Source: Faucicola osloensis_C
GTDB lineage: Bacteria > Pseudomonadota > Gammaproteobacteria > Pseudomonadales > Moraxellaceae
Length of the DNA: 64,000 nt
Assembly: GCA_019353055.1 (NCBI GenBank)
Contig: JABAHL010000008.1
Span: forward strand, 1-64,000
Direction: 5' to 3'
The notes beneath the pieces are model-generated. The model was given only the letters and a program-made list of their open reading frames with translations, did not search any database and was not told where the DNA came from. The position numbers and the translations under genes were made by a program. Positions 35,585-43,815 of the stretch are shown here, in pieces (positions within the stretch are counted from its first letter, which is position 1; the number at the start of each line of letters is the position of its first letter).

Positions 35585-35931
35585 ACGCCCCTACTGGCTA
35601 CAGGAATCATTAACAAATAATTTACCCGATAAATTGAATTTTTAAATCTTATCGCCATTAATAACAGAACACGGCTTTATTGTTACAGTGTTGTATGGTT
35701 GAATGATTAAAAATGTGTTTTAAAGACTATAACTGCCAAACTTTTAATGATTGATGTTACAATTTACATTAACATTTTTTGGCGTATTTTGAGGTTTAAA
35801 CAAAATTTGAAAGATTTTCACGGTAATTGTAGTGAAAAACTCTAGCAATTTTAATTTCTAGCAATTTTTAATTTATTGTGCCAAAAAAGCGATTTGCCAA
35901 TCCACTCATTGATTCATAAGGAATTTTAGCG
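35585..35931. other. Spacer upstream of slyD
   Basis: The 347 bp are AT-rich and contain no convincing gene. Close to slyD lies a tandem duplication, CTAGCAATTTTAATTT (35842-35857) followed by a 17-bp copy with one extra T (35858-35874). The slyD promoter must lie here, but I cannot place it with confidence. Confidence 0.45.
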
Positions 35932-36420
35932 ATGTCTACTATCAATAATAACAATGTTGTACATTTTCATTACACCTTAAAAGACGACGAAGGTAACGTC
36001 ATTGACCAATCACCAGAAGGTCAACCTTTAGCGTATTTACATGGCTACCAAAACATTATTCCAGGTCTTGAGTCACAATTGGCGGGCAAATCAGTGGGTG
36101 ATAAATTTACTGCAAGCATTGAACCTGCAGATGCTTATGGCGAATTTGATGATGCGGCAGTACAAGAAGTCCCACGCGAAAACTTCCAAGGCGTCGAAGA
36201 TATCCAACCAGGTATGCAGTTCCAATCGCAAACTGAAGACGGTCATGTAATGTTAGTCACTGTGAAAGACGTGCAAGATGACAAAGTGATTGTTGATGCT
36301 AACCATCCTTTAGCGGGCAAAAAACTTCATTTTGATGTAGAAGTGGCAAGCATTCGTGATGCATCAGATGAAGAGTTGCAACACGGTCATGTACACGGTG
36401 CAGGTGGTCATCACCACTAA
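35932..36420 (+). CDS. slyD: FKBP-type peptidyl-prolyl isomerase SlyD
   Basis: A 162-aa folding helper and metallochaperone in the cytoplasm. The FKBP half is seen in VVHFHYTLKDDEGNVIDQSPEG and LAYLHGYQNIIPGLESQLAGK. The inserted IF chaperone domain follows, then DANHPLAGKKLHFDVEV. The tail is short and His-rich (HGHVHGAGGHHH), a possible nickel/zinc site, but much shorter than the tail of E. coli SlyD and without cysteines. An AAGGA site precedes the ATG. Confidence 0.95.
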   Translation: MSTINNNNVVHFHYTLKDDEGNVIDQSPEGQPLAYLHGYQNIIPGLESQLAGKSVGDKFTASIEPADAYGEFDDAAVQEVPRENFQGVEDIQPGMQFQSQTEDGHVMLVTVKDVQDDKVIVDANHPLAGKKLHFDVEVASIRDASDEELQHGHVHGAGGHHH

Positions 36421-36450
36421 GCCATCATTAAAGCTTAGAAAGATCAAATT

Positions 36451-36479
36451 GAAGGCTATATTTATAGCCTTCTTTTTTT
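36451..36479 (+). terminator. Terminator of slyD
   Basis: GAAGGCTATA pairs with TATAGCCTTC around TT, followed by TTTTTTT. Confidence 0.9.
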
Positions 36480-36529
36480 GTGCAAAATTTTAGATTGGTT
36501 AGGCTGTAAAGTTATACCAAACCCAATAA

Positions 36530-37090
36530 TTAAAGCACTGCCCAATGACGAGCAGAGAGCGACTTAACTGTAGCCACCTGTTTAGCAAAATTACACCAAG
36601 CCTGACAGGCGGCATCTACAATAGCTTCATAACTATCAAAACAACGATTTGATAGCCAGTGTTGCTTAATATACTGCCAAACCTGTTCAATCGGATTTAA
36701 TTCAGGCGAATAAGGCGGTAGCTTCAAGATAGTCAGGTTTGGTAAATTATAGCGCTCTTTATGCCATACTGCCCCATCCATCACCACAACCGCATGGCGA
36801 CCTTTGGGCACAGCTTGGCTAATTGCTTGTAAATGTCGCTTCATACACTCGCCATTGGCATAAGGCATAACGAGCCCTACACATTGTCCTGTCGTAGGAC
36901 ACACTGCACCGTAAAGGTAGGTAGAAATAAATTGTTGTTGACGTACCACTCGCGGTCTTTTACCACTGTAATGCCATACTCGAGTCATTGAACCCTGCTG
37001 ACCAATGCGGGTTTCATCTTGGAACCGGATGTCAACATTGCTTAGCTCGGTATCTTTAGGTAGTATGGCAGTTACATGCTCGATGAAGTT
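36530..37090 (-). CDS. IS630 transposase, catalytic part (reached by -1 frameshift)
   Basis: This frame has no useful start of its own ahead of the first catalytic residue. Reading back from GSMTRVWHYSG gives NFIEHVTAILPKDTELSNVDI and RFQDETRIGQQ, joining the first frame at the A7 run. The DDE triad is seen as D in RFQDETRIG, D in VVMDGAVWH and E in SPELNPIEQVW. Joined to the first frame, the product would be about 347 aa, the usual IS630 length. All motifs are present, so the element may be active. Confidence 0.82.
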   Translation of the reverse strand, partial: NFIEHVTAILPKDTELSNVDIRFQDETRIGQQGSMTRVWHYSGKRPRVVRQQQFISTYLYGAVCPTTGQCVGLVMPYANGECMKRHLQAISQAVPKGRHAVVVMDGAVWHKERYNLPNLTILKLPPYSPELNPIEQVWQYIKQHWLSNRCFDSYEAIVDAACQAWCNFAKQVATVKSLSARHWAVL

Positions 37091-37572
37091 TTTTTAAAGG
37101 CTTCTTGGGCGTTAATATCCGCCTGCGGATGCTGGCTTCTGGCACTTATCCAACTCATACCAATTCGAGCCAGTAGTTCATAAATGCCATTGACGCTATA
37201 GCTTGCTTGATAATGCTCGTGAGCAAGCTTTTGGATGTCTTGTCCTGTCAGTCTGCCGCCACCGCGTTTTGCTTGGCTGTCAACAATCAGTTGTTTAAAG
37301 CTTTCAATGTGCTCGGGAGCCAATTTGCTGTTTCTGCCGCTTCTTGGTTTGTCATAGAGGCTATCAAGCCCTGATGCTTGGTAGCGTCTACGAGTACGTC
37401 TTGCGGTTTCAATGTTGATGCTTAGGTTTTCTGCAATCTCAAAGCTGTGTTTGCCAAGGCGATATTGGTGGAGGATATAAAGGCGTGTTCTGGCTCTGGC
37501 GTTACTTTCAGTCTTGGCAAGTTCGCCAAAGTCATAATCATCTAGACTGTGTTTTGGGTTTGATTCTTTCAT
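37072..37572 (-). CDS. IS630 transposase, DNA-binding part
   Basis: A 166-aa frame with a helix-turn-helix of the IS630/Tc1 kind: RLYILHQYRLGKHSFEIAEN, then SINIETARRTRRRYQASGL, and DKPRSGRNSKL. It ends out of frame at EAFKKTSSSM, just after a run of seven A on the coding strand (37095-37089). A slip of -1 there gives EAFKKNFIEH, the expected continuation. The short product might act as a regulator. Confidence 0.82.
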   Translation of the reverse strand: MKESNPKHSLDDYDFGELAKTESNARARTRLYILHQYRLGKHSFEIAENLSINIETARRTRRRYQASGLDSLYDKPRSGRNSKLAPEHIESFKQLIVDSQAKRGGGRLTGQDIQKLAHEHYQASYSVNGIYELLARIGMSWISARSQHPQADINAQEAFKKTSSSM

Positions 37573-37830
37573 ATAGCTATAATACTATATTTTATGGGTT
37601 TGTTATTATTGTCTGCGGTGTAAGAAAAGCCTAATATTATTTACAAAATCATTGATTTAGTTACTTTTTTTGATGCTTTACTACAGTTTTTACCACACAC
37701 CGTGCGCTAAATTTTGGCATACTAGCTGTATACCCAATAAACAACCTAAGAAACAATAAAGACGCATGATTGGGCGTATATTTTAGTCATTTATCTAGCA
37801 CTAAACTAATTACAAAAAAGGATACTACTC

Positions 37831-38040
37831 ATGAACGAGAATACAATTAAAGGTCAATGGGAACAAGTTAAAGGCGCTGTAAAAGAAACTTGGGGTGAAT
37901 TAACTGATGATGAAATTACCCAGTTGGAAGGTAATCGCCAAAAGTTATCAGGTAAAATCCAAGAGCGTTATGGTCGCGCCGAAGATGTGGTAGAAAAAGA
38001 AATCGACGACTGGTCAACCCGTCATGAGTATCGTTTTTAG
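37831..38040 (+). CDS. CsbD family stress-response protein
   Basis: A 69-aa acidic, hydrophilic helical protein. MNENTIKGQWEQVKGAVKE, then WGELTDDEITQLEG and KLSGKIQERYGRA, is the CsbD/YjbJ pattern. In other bacteria these are abundant general-stress proteins of unknown mechanism. It has a clear AAAGGA site and a strong terminator, and is monocistronic. The IS630 element ends about 225 bp upstream, so its promoter region may be partly element-derived. Confidence 0.92.
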   Translation: MNENTIKGQWEQVKGAVKETWGELTDDEITQLEGNRQKLSGKIQERYGRAEDVVEKEIDDWSTRHEYRF

Positions 38041-38065
38041 AATAGCCTAACCCCTCCTCCAAAGT

Positions 38066-38098
38066 AAAAAAGCCATATCCTCTGATATGGCTTTTTTA
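38066..38098 (+). terminator. Terminator of the csbD-like gene
   Basis: AAAAAAGCCATATC pairs with GATATGGCTTTTTT around CTCT. Confidence 0.9.
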
Positions 38099-38332
38099 CC
38101 TGCTATCCTAGCATCACTGACCTCATCCTTAAGGTCCTTACTAACTGGTAGTGAATTTCTTGACTCATCCTAAGTCTCACTCCACGTGTTTATCAAGCAT
38201 CATTCCTTAATACTACGATAAACCATTCCTTTATTGGCAATTCTGTCCCTATCTCAGTCCTTGAGAACCGTCCCTGTGCCGTTGAATGTATTATTACAAA
38301 ATTTACCATTCGGTAACAGTCGTACAAACGTC

Positions 38333-38362
38333 AATGCGTGTAAGCTTTTGCTTACACGCATT
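38333..38362. terminator. Strong 13-bp hairpin beside prc
   Basis: AATGCGTGTAAGC (38333-38345) and GCTTACACGCATT (38350-38362) are perfectly complementary around TTTT. The T run follows on the plus strand; on the minus strand, where prc ends 8 bp away, there are only two T. It may therefore protect the prc mRNA end rather than terminate efficiently. Confidence 0.5.
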
Positions 38363-38369
38363 TTTGCCA

Positions 38370-40553
38370 TTAAGGCCGCTGGTTGTTGGCTATCTGTGCA
38401 TCAAGCATCACATTAGCCGCTTCAATCACAAAAGCTTCACTTTCAGGAAGCTTTGGACGTTCGGCTTGTTTTAGACGGCTACGGACTTCTAATTCTGCAT
38501 CTTGTGCAGCTTGGTACGCTGTCCATGTGCTATAGGGGCTTTTCCCATTGGCTTGGCGTCTCGCATTTTCTGCCGCCAACATTTTTGCCTCAATGTTTTT
38601 GCGGAAAGTACGGCGGTCATTGATGTCTAATTTGACAGGTTTCTTATCATCTTCCTCATTACGGATTCTGTTGAGTTGGCTTAGATAAGCAAACTGGGCA
38701 TTGGCTGCTTGACGCTGCTGTGACAAGGCATTGAGCGATTGCAAGGTCTCACGGGAATAGTTGCCCGCAGGTTGGTACGGCGCGGCACGAATGGTATCCC
38801 ATGCCAGTGGGTTTTTCATGCTGCGTTCACCAAACTCCATGCCTTCATAGATATTGACCAAGCGCACATCGGGTACCACGCCTTTATTTTGGGTACTGCC
38901 GCCAGTGATACGGTAAAACTTGCGCTGGGTTAACGTTGCTGACCCTAAGGCAAGGTTATCAAGCTGAATTTGCGCTGAGCCTTTACCTGTGCTCGTGCTA
39001 CCGACAATCAGACCGCGACCATAATCTTGAATCGCCGCCGCAAAAATCTCGCTGGCTGATGCCGAGCCTTGGTTAATGAGTACGGTCATCGGGCCTGTAT
39101 ACAGCTGCTTACCTTTGTCTTCGTCTTCATACACTTGGATATTGCCGCGGTTATCACGAATCTGTACCAGCGGACCTGACTTGACGAACAAGCCAATCAT
39201 TTTGGCGACTTCATCGAGTGAGCCACCTGGGTCATCACGCAGGTCTACCACCAAGCCATCAATATTTTGCTGGTTTAAGGCTTTTAACGCGTTTTCCGTA
39301 TCAATGCTGACGCTACGATAGTCTTCTCCCGCACGGCGGGCTTTATAGTTGAGATAAAAACTTGGGATTTCTAGCACACCGATTTTTTTGGCTTGTCCGT
39401 TTTTATCTTTGACACTAATCACCCGATGATTGACGCCCGACTCTTCTTGCTTAATCACGTCACGTATGAGGGTGACATTACGCGCGCTACTGTCTGGGGT
39501 ATTAGGCGCTTTGACGCGCACGGTGACGGATGAACCTTTTTTACCGCGAATGAGGTTCACCACTTCACGTGTCGAATAACCGACGGTATCGACCATACCT
39601 TTATCTTCAGTCGATACGCCGATGATTAAGTCATTGGGTTTGATTTGACCCGAACGAGCGGCAGGCCCGCCATCAACTAGGCTGATGATACGGGTGTAGT
39701 CGGGATTCTTGCGATCGGGCTGAATCGAGACACCGATACCGACCAATTCCAGGGTCGATTGGATTTGCATCTCATTGGCTTGCACGGGGGCAAAATAATT
39801 ACTGTGCGGGTCATAGGCTGCCATCGCTGCATTTAACAGGGTTTCAACGATTTGGTCGCTATCAATACGCTGTAGCTGCGCATATTGGCGCTTTAAACGC
39901 TGGTCTAGCACTTGGCTTGGTGAGCGCGTTTCGTTTTTGACTAAATCACTGGCGTTGTATTTATCGGCATTTTCTTGCAAAAACTTGTCTTTGTTTTTGT
40001 CTTCATCTTGATTGATGGTCATACCAATCAGCTGGTAGGTCAGCTGTTTGCGCCAAAAATCGCGTTGCTCGGCAACGGTTTTAAAACGTGGCAATTTTTC
40101 ACGGTTCATAATGACCGTTTCATTGCTCTGTAAGCTTACAGGGGATTTTAACAAGCTATCGGCAAAGCTGTAATACGCTTTTGAGCGCTCAATAAAACGC
40201 TGATAAATGTCAAAACCGGCTTTTAAATCACCGCGTTTGAGATAATCGGCAAAACTATTGCCATATTTTTGGGTAAATTCATCAATATCGGACTGTAAAA
40301 ACACGCTATGATTGGGGTCAAGCGCATCAAAATAGTCGCTTAAAATTTGCCTGCCCGTTGCCGCATCCATTCTTTTATCTAGATAATGGCTACGATCCAA
40401 CAACGCTGCGACTTGCCGAGTCACCTGCCGCTGCTCGTTATTGATCTGTCCGACGCTCGTCGATGCTGCAATGGCGGTTTGGTAACTTTGTCCCAGTATC
40501 GCCCCACCCATCAACAGGGCAAATACACTGGCGGTAAGTTGTTTGTATTGCAT
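38370..40553 (-). CDS. prc: Tail-specific (carboxy-terminal) protease Prc
   Basis: A 727-aa periplasmic serine protease of the CtpA/Prc family that trims or degrades proteins from their C-termini, including cell-wall enzymes in E. coli. Signal segment LTASVFALLMGGAILG; N-terminal helical domain DYFDALDPNHSVFL; PDZ domain (GIGVSIQPDRKNP ... DLIIGVS); catalytic Ser in INQGSASASEIFAAAI and Lys in GSTSTGKGSAQIQ; C-terminal DUF3340-type tail. I place the start at the ATG at 40553 (MQYKQLTASVF), since the 40 extra residues up to 40673 precede the signal segment. Confidence 0.94.
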   Translation of the reverse strand: MQYKQLTASVFALLMGGAILGQSYQTAIAASTSVGQINNEQRQVTRQVAALLDRSHYLDKRMDAATGRQILSDYFDALDPNHSVFLQSDIDEFTQKYGNSFADYLKRGDLKAGFDIYQRFIERSKAYYSFADSLLKSPVSLQSNETVIMNREKLPRFKTVAEQRDFWRKQLTYQLIGMTINQDEDKNKDKFLQENADKYNASDLVKNETRSPSQVLDQRLKRQYAQLQRIDSDQIVETLLNAAMAAYDPHSNYFAPVQANEMQIQSTLELVGIGVSIQPDRKNPDYTRIISLVDGGPAARSGQIKPNDLIIGVSTEDKGMVDTVGYSTREVVNLIRGKKGSSVTVRVKAPNTPDSSARNVTLIRDVIKQEESGVNHRVISVKDKNGQAKKIGVLEIPSFYLNYKARRAGEDYRSVSIDTENALKALNQQNIDGLVVDLRDDPGGSLDEVAKMIGLFVKSGPLVQIRDNRGNIQVYEDEDKGKQLYTGPMTVLINQGSASASEIFAAAIQDYGRGLIVGSTSTGKGSAQIQLDNLALGSATLTQRKFYRITGGSTQNKGVVPDVRLVNIYEGMEFGERSMKNPLAWDTIRAAPYQPAGNYSRETLQSLNALSQQRQAANAQFAYLSQLNRIRNEEDDKKPVKLDINDRRTFRKNIEAKMLAAENARRQANGKSPYSTWTAYQAAQDAELEVRSRLKQAERPKLPESEAFVIEAANVMLDAQIANNQRP

Positions 40554-40589
40554 GACTTTCCTTACTCTATTTAATGAAGCGATAAACAG

Positions 40590-40627
40590 AAAAAACTGAC
40601 AGCCCATCTTAGCACTGTCAGTTTTTC
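40590..40627 (-). terminator. Terminator of proS
   Basis: AAAAACTGACAG pairs with CTGTCAGTTTTT around a 12-nt loop. It lies between the proS stop and the prc start, so the two genes are separate transcripts. Confidence 0.85.
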
Positions 40628-40704
40628 CATACCATACAAAACGTGTAAATATTCGACTCAAATCATCTATCAAACCTCACCGTTTGTAGCGGTAAGTTGT
40701 TGTG

Positions 40705-42477
40705 TTAGCCAATCAATTGATTGTCTTTAAACAGTTGGGTTAATTCCTCGGCAGTGAGTAATTGTTTTTCACCGTCTTGGCGATTGACATATTCGTATTT
40801 CACCTCGCCTGTTTCACTGATATTTTTCTCTGAGATAACGATACGATGGGGAATGCCAACGAGCTCTAAATCGGCGAATTTTACCCCCGCGCGCTCGTCT
40901 CGGTCATCAAGTAGCACATCCACACCTTGGGCTTTTAGCTCAGTGTAAAGTGCTTCGGCAAGCTGCATTGCTTTGTCCCCTTTCGCTGGGTCTAGAGCAT
41001 CTTTCATTTTGCCTTTAATCATCGGCACAATCGCCACAGTGAATGGCGCAAGGCTCTCACCTGTGCTACTGGTTTTCCAAATGATACCATTGTCATCGTG
41101 ATTTTGTTCAATTGCGGCAGCGACGATACGGGTCACGCCGATACCATAACAGCCCATCATAGTAATGACAGGTTTGCCTTGCTCGCCCATCACCGCACAG
41201 TTGAATGCTTTGGTGTATTTGTCACCCAATTGGAAGATATGACCAACTTCGATACCGCGGCGGATTTGTAAAGTACCTTGTCCATCTGGGCTTGGGTCGC
41301 CTGCTACCACGTTGCGGATATCGGCGATTTCGGTGATGGACGCATCACGCTCCCAGTTGACGCCTGTGGTATGAAAATCTGGCTTGTTAGCGCCGCTAAC
41401 AAAATCTGATAGCAGCGCAGCAGCACGGTCTACAATCACTGGCATGTTCAAATCAAACACCCCGATATACCCTTTGTGCAGACCCGCTGCTTGCATCGCC
41501 TCTTCGCTCGCCATGGTGAGTGGGGCTTTGACTTGCGCCAATTTTTCCGCTTTGATTTCATTTAGGGTATGATCGCCCCGTAACACTAACGCGACTAAGG
41601 TGGCTTTACCTTCTTCGGTGGGTGCGCCTTCGACGATTAAAGTTTTCACCGTCTGTGACAATGGCAAACCTAAATGCTCAGCCACTTGCTCACAGGTTGG
41701 CATATTGGGCGTGCTGACATCGGCTTTGTCCTGCGTTGGGGCAGCACGTTCACCGACCGCCACCGCTTCAGCAAGCTCAATATTGGCAGCATAATCTGAG
41801 CTATCTGAAAATACAATATCGTCTTCACCACTGCCAGCGAGCACTTGAAACTCATGCGACGCAAATCCACCAATCGAGCCGGTATCGGCTTGCACCGCAC
41901 GAAAATCCAACCCAAGACGGGTAAAGATATTATGATAAGCGCGGTACATATCATCATAGGTGCGTTGTAGTGAGGGCTGGTCGATATGAAATGAATAGGC
42001 ATCTTTCATGATAAATTCACGTGAACGCATCACCCCAAAGCGTGGGCGAATTTCGTCACGAAATTTGGTTTGTACTTGGTAGTAGCTCACAGGGAGCTGT
42101 TTATAACTTTTTAGCAAGTTACGCGCGATATCGGTTATCACTTCTTCATGCGTTGGACCTAACACAAAGTCACGTTGGTGACGGTCTTTAAACCGCAGCA
42201 GTTCAGGACCATAGGCTTCCCAGCGACCTGATTCTTGCCAAAGCTCGGCCGATTGCACCACAGGCATGAGCAGCTCTTGGCAGTTGATGGCATCCATCTC
42301 TTCACGGATGATTTTTTTGACTTTTTGTAAGGTTTTTAGACCCATCGGTAGCCACGTGTAGAGACCCGACGCAGATTTACGAATCATCCCGGCACGGAGC
42401 ATTAATTGGCTGGAGATGATATCAGCATCACTTGGGGTTTCTTTTAACGTTGCAAAAGTAAATTGACTGGCTCGCAT
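40705..42477 (-). CDS. proS: Prolyl-tRNA synthetase
   Basis: A 590-aa class II synthetase of the bacterial (ProRS type with editing insert) form. Motif 1 region GLYTWLPMGLKTLQKV, motif 2 FRDEIRPRFGVMRSREFIMKDAYSFH, and motif 3 CYGIGVTRIVAAAIEQNHD are all visible. The INS editing domain runs over about 225-390 with LGLPLSQTVKTLIVEG. The anticodon domain closes the protein (DDRDERAGVKFADLELVGIP). Slightly longer than E. coli ProS. Monocistronic. Confidence 0.97.
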   Translation of the reverse strand: MRASQFTFATLKETPSDADIISSQLMLRAGMIRKSASGLYTWLPMGLKTLQKVKKIIREEMDAINCQELLMPVVQSAELWQESGRWEAYGPELLRFKDRHQRDFVLGPTHEEVITDIARNLLKSYKQLPVSYYQVQTKFRDEIRPRFGVMRSREFIMKDAYSFHIDQPSLQRTYDDMYRAYHNIFTRLGLDFRAVQADTGSIGGFASHEFQVLAGSGEDDIVFSDSSDYAANIELAEAVAVGERAAPTQDKADVSTPNMPTCEQVAEHLGLPLSQTVKTLIVEGAPTEEGKATLVALVLRGDHTLNEIKAEKLAQVKAPLTMASEEAMQAAGLHKGYIGVFDLNMPVIVDRAAALLSDFVSGANKPDFHTTGVNWERDASITEIADIRNVVAGDPSPDGQGTLQIRRGIEVGHIFQLGDKYTKAFNCAVMGEQGKPVITMMGCYGIGVTRIVAAAIEQNHDDNGIIWKTSSTGESLAPFTVAIVPMIKGKMKDALDPAKGDKAMQLAEALYTELKAQGVDVLLDDRDERAGVKFADLELVGIPHRIVISEKNISETGEVKYEYVNRQDGEKQLLTAEELTQLFKDNQLIG

Positions 42478-42773
42478 GGCACACCTTGTTTGTACGGCTT
42501 GAAATAAGAAAAAAACGAGAATGGATAGACTATTTGGTAAACCGATTATCTTATTTTATGCCACTGGGTGGTGCAATAGTTTTTTTAATTTTTGCCAAGT
42601 CGATGCCGTATTGTTGGACTTAGCTTTTTTAGTTTTAGCATTTTTATAAATTAGGACAATAATTATGACAATTTGGTCATACCCATTGGCTATTTAAACT
42701 AACTACATTGAAATTATGGCAAGTCATAACCATACAAAATAGCATCCACTATTAAACCATTAGGAATGGCTAT

Positions 42774-43478
42774 ATGACCCAACTCCCCACTTCGTCTTCC
42801 ACGCCATCACCTGAGGCAAAACCGACTACAAACTTGCCAAAACCGCCCGCATCGGGCAATAAAAAACCGGTTTCTTTTTGGGTAAGTTTATTTTTACTGG
42901 CGGTGATTGCGGTGGCGGGTTGGCTATTTTTGCAGTGGCAACAAGCAAATACGCCTAAAAAAGTTGAGGTATTAACCCGCGAAGGCGTGGTCACTAAGAT
43001 TCAAAGCCTCAATCGATTACAAACCGTGGCCTATAATGTCGATACCGTTATCACTAGCCAAAAAGAGGGCAATTGGTACGCCCTGTGGCAAGATGAGCAA
43101 AAGGGGCTGTTTGTCGCTCATGGACGGGTGACCGCGGGCATTGACTTAAATCAATTAAAACCCACTGATGTACAAGTGACCCCAGATGGTAGCCATGTCA
43201 GTATTACCTTGCCCGCTGCACAGATTTTGGATAGTTATTTAGATAACATTGAAGTGTATGATATCCAAACAGGGGTATTTGGCATGGTGCAAGCCGACCC
43301 GCAAATATTTAACCAAGCGCAAGAGGCTGGCAAAAACCAAGTGCTGACATCCGCTTGCCGCTCTGGCATTTTACAAACTGCCAATGATAATGCCCAAAAA
43401 CAAGTGCAATCGCTATTTGCGCTGGCAAATGTACAAGTGACTGTGAAAGTCACCGCGCCTGCTAAAAATTGTGGTTAA
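42774..43478 (+). CDS. DUF4230 domain membrane-anchored protein
   Basis: A 234-aa protein. A Pro/Thr/Ser-rich cytoplasmic start is followed by one membrane helix (VSFWVSLFLLAVIAVAGWLF, about 33-52). A DUF4230 domain outside the membrane follows, with RLQTVAYNVDTVITSQ, AHGRVTAGIDLNQLKPTDV and VSITLPAAQILDSYLDN. Two cysteines lie near the end (TSACRSG and KNCG). Function of the family is unknown. Monocistronic by position. Confidence 0.8.
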   Translation: MTQLPTSSSTPSPEAKPTTNLPKPPASGNKKPVSFWVSLFLLAVIAVAGWLFLQWQQANTPKKVEVLTREGVVTKIQSLNRLQTVAYNVDTVITSQKEGNWYALWQDEQKGLFVAHGRVTAGIDLNQLKPTDVQVTPDGSHVSITLPAAQILDSYLDNIEVYDIQTGVFGMVQADPQIFNQAQEAGKNQVLTSACRSGILQTANDNAQKQVQSLFALANVQVTVKVTAPAKNCG

Positions 43479-43815
43479 ACCAATTTTTTGGCTATCAATA
43501 ACACCAAGCCAAGGATAAAAGCGCTTTTTTGTTTTATGTTATTTTTGTGCTGTCAGAATTGGTATGAAAGGCATAAATAATAGATATGTAACCTACCTTA
43601 ATCATAGGAATATTGCTAAAATCTCAACTTTATAACCCGCTAGATAGTCCGCTAGTTTTAGACGACATTTATTTGCTACATCATCAAAAATTGCAATAAT
43701 AATAGCCACTTAACGTATCCATTTCACCAAGGGTTACGTTAATTTATTGCAAGGATGCTTGATGGCGTTTTAGTTGTGTAAAAGGTCAATTCGCTAGCTG
43801 TTGGAGATTTACTCA
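43479..43815. other. Spacer before the signalling locus
   Basis: 337 bp without a gene. The sequence is AT-rich, with no convincing terminator for the DUF4230 gene and no clearly placed promoter. Upstream of the ATG at 43816 the nearest ribosome site is TTGGAGA. Confidence 0.4.

Larger units (their letters stand above)
36514..37606 (-). mobile_element. IS630-family insertion sequence
   Basis: The element carries the two-frame transposase described below. ATACCAAACCC at 36514-36524 is matched in inverted orientation by GGGTTTGTTAT at 37596-37606 (10 of 11), with further partial similarity inwards. IS630 elements insert at TA and duplicate it, but I could not fix the duplicated TA exactly, so the ends are good to a few bases. 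It lies between slyD and the csbD-like gene and seems to break no gene. Confidence 0.8.

Noticed and set aside
43543..43560. AAAAGCGCTTTTTT near 43520 as terminator of the DUF4230 gene
   Set aside because: The palindrome has no loop, so it cannot form a useful hairpin.
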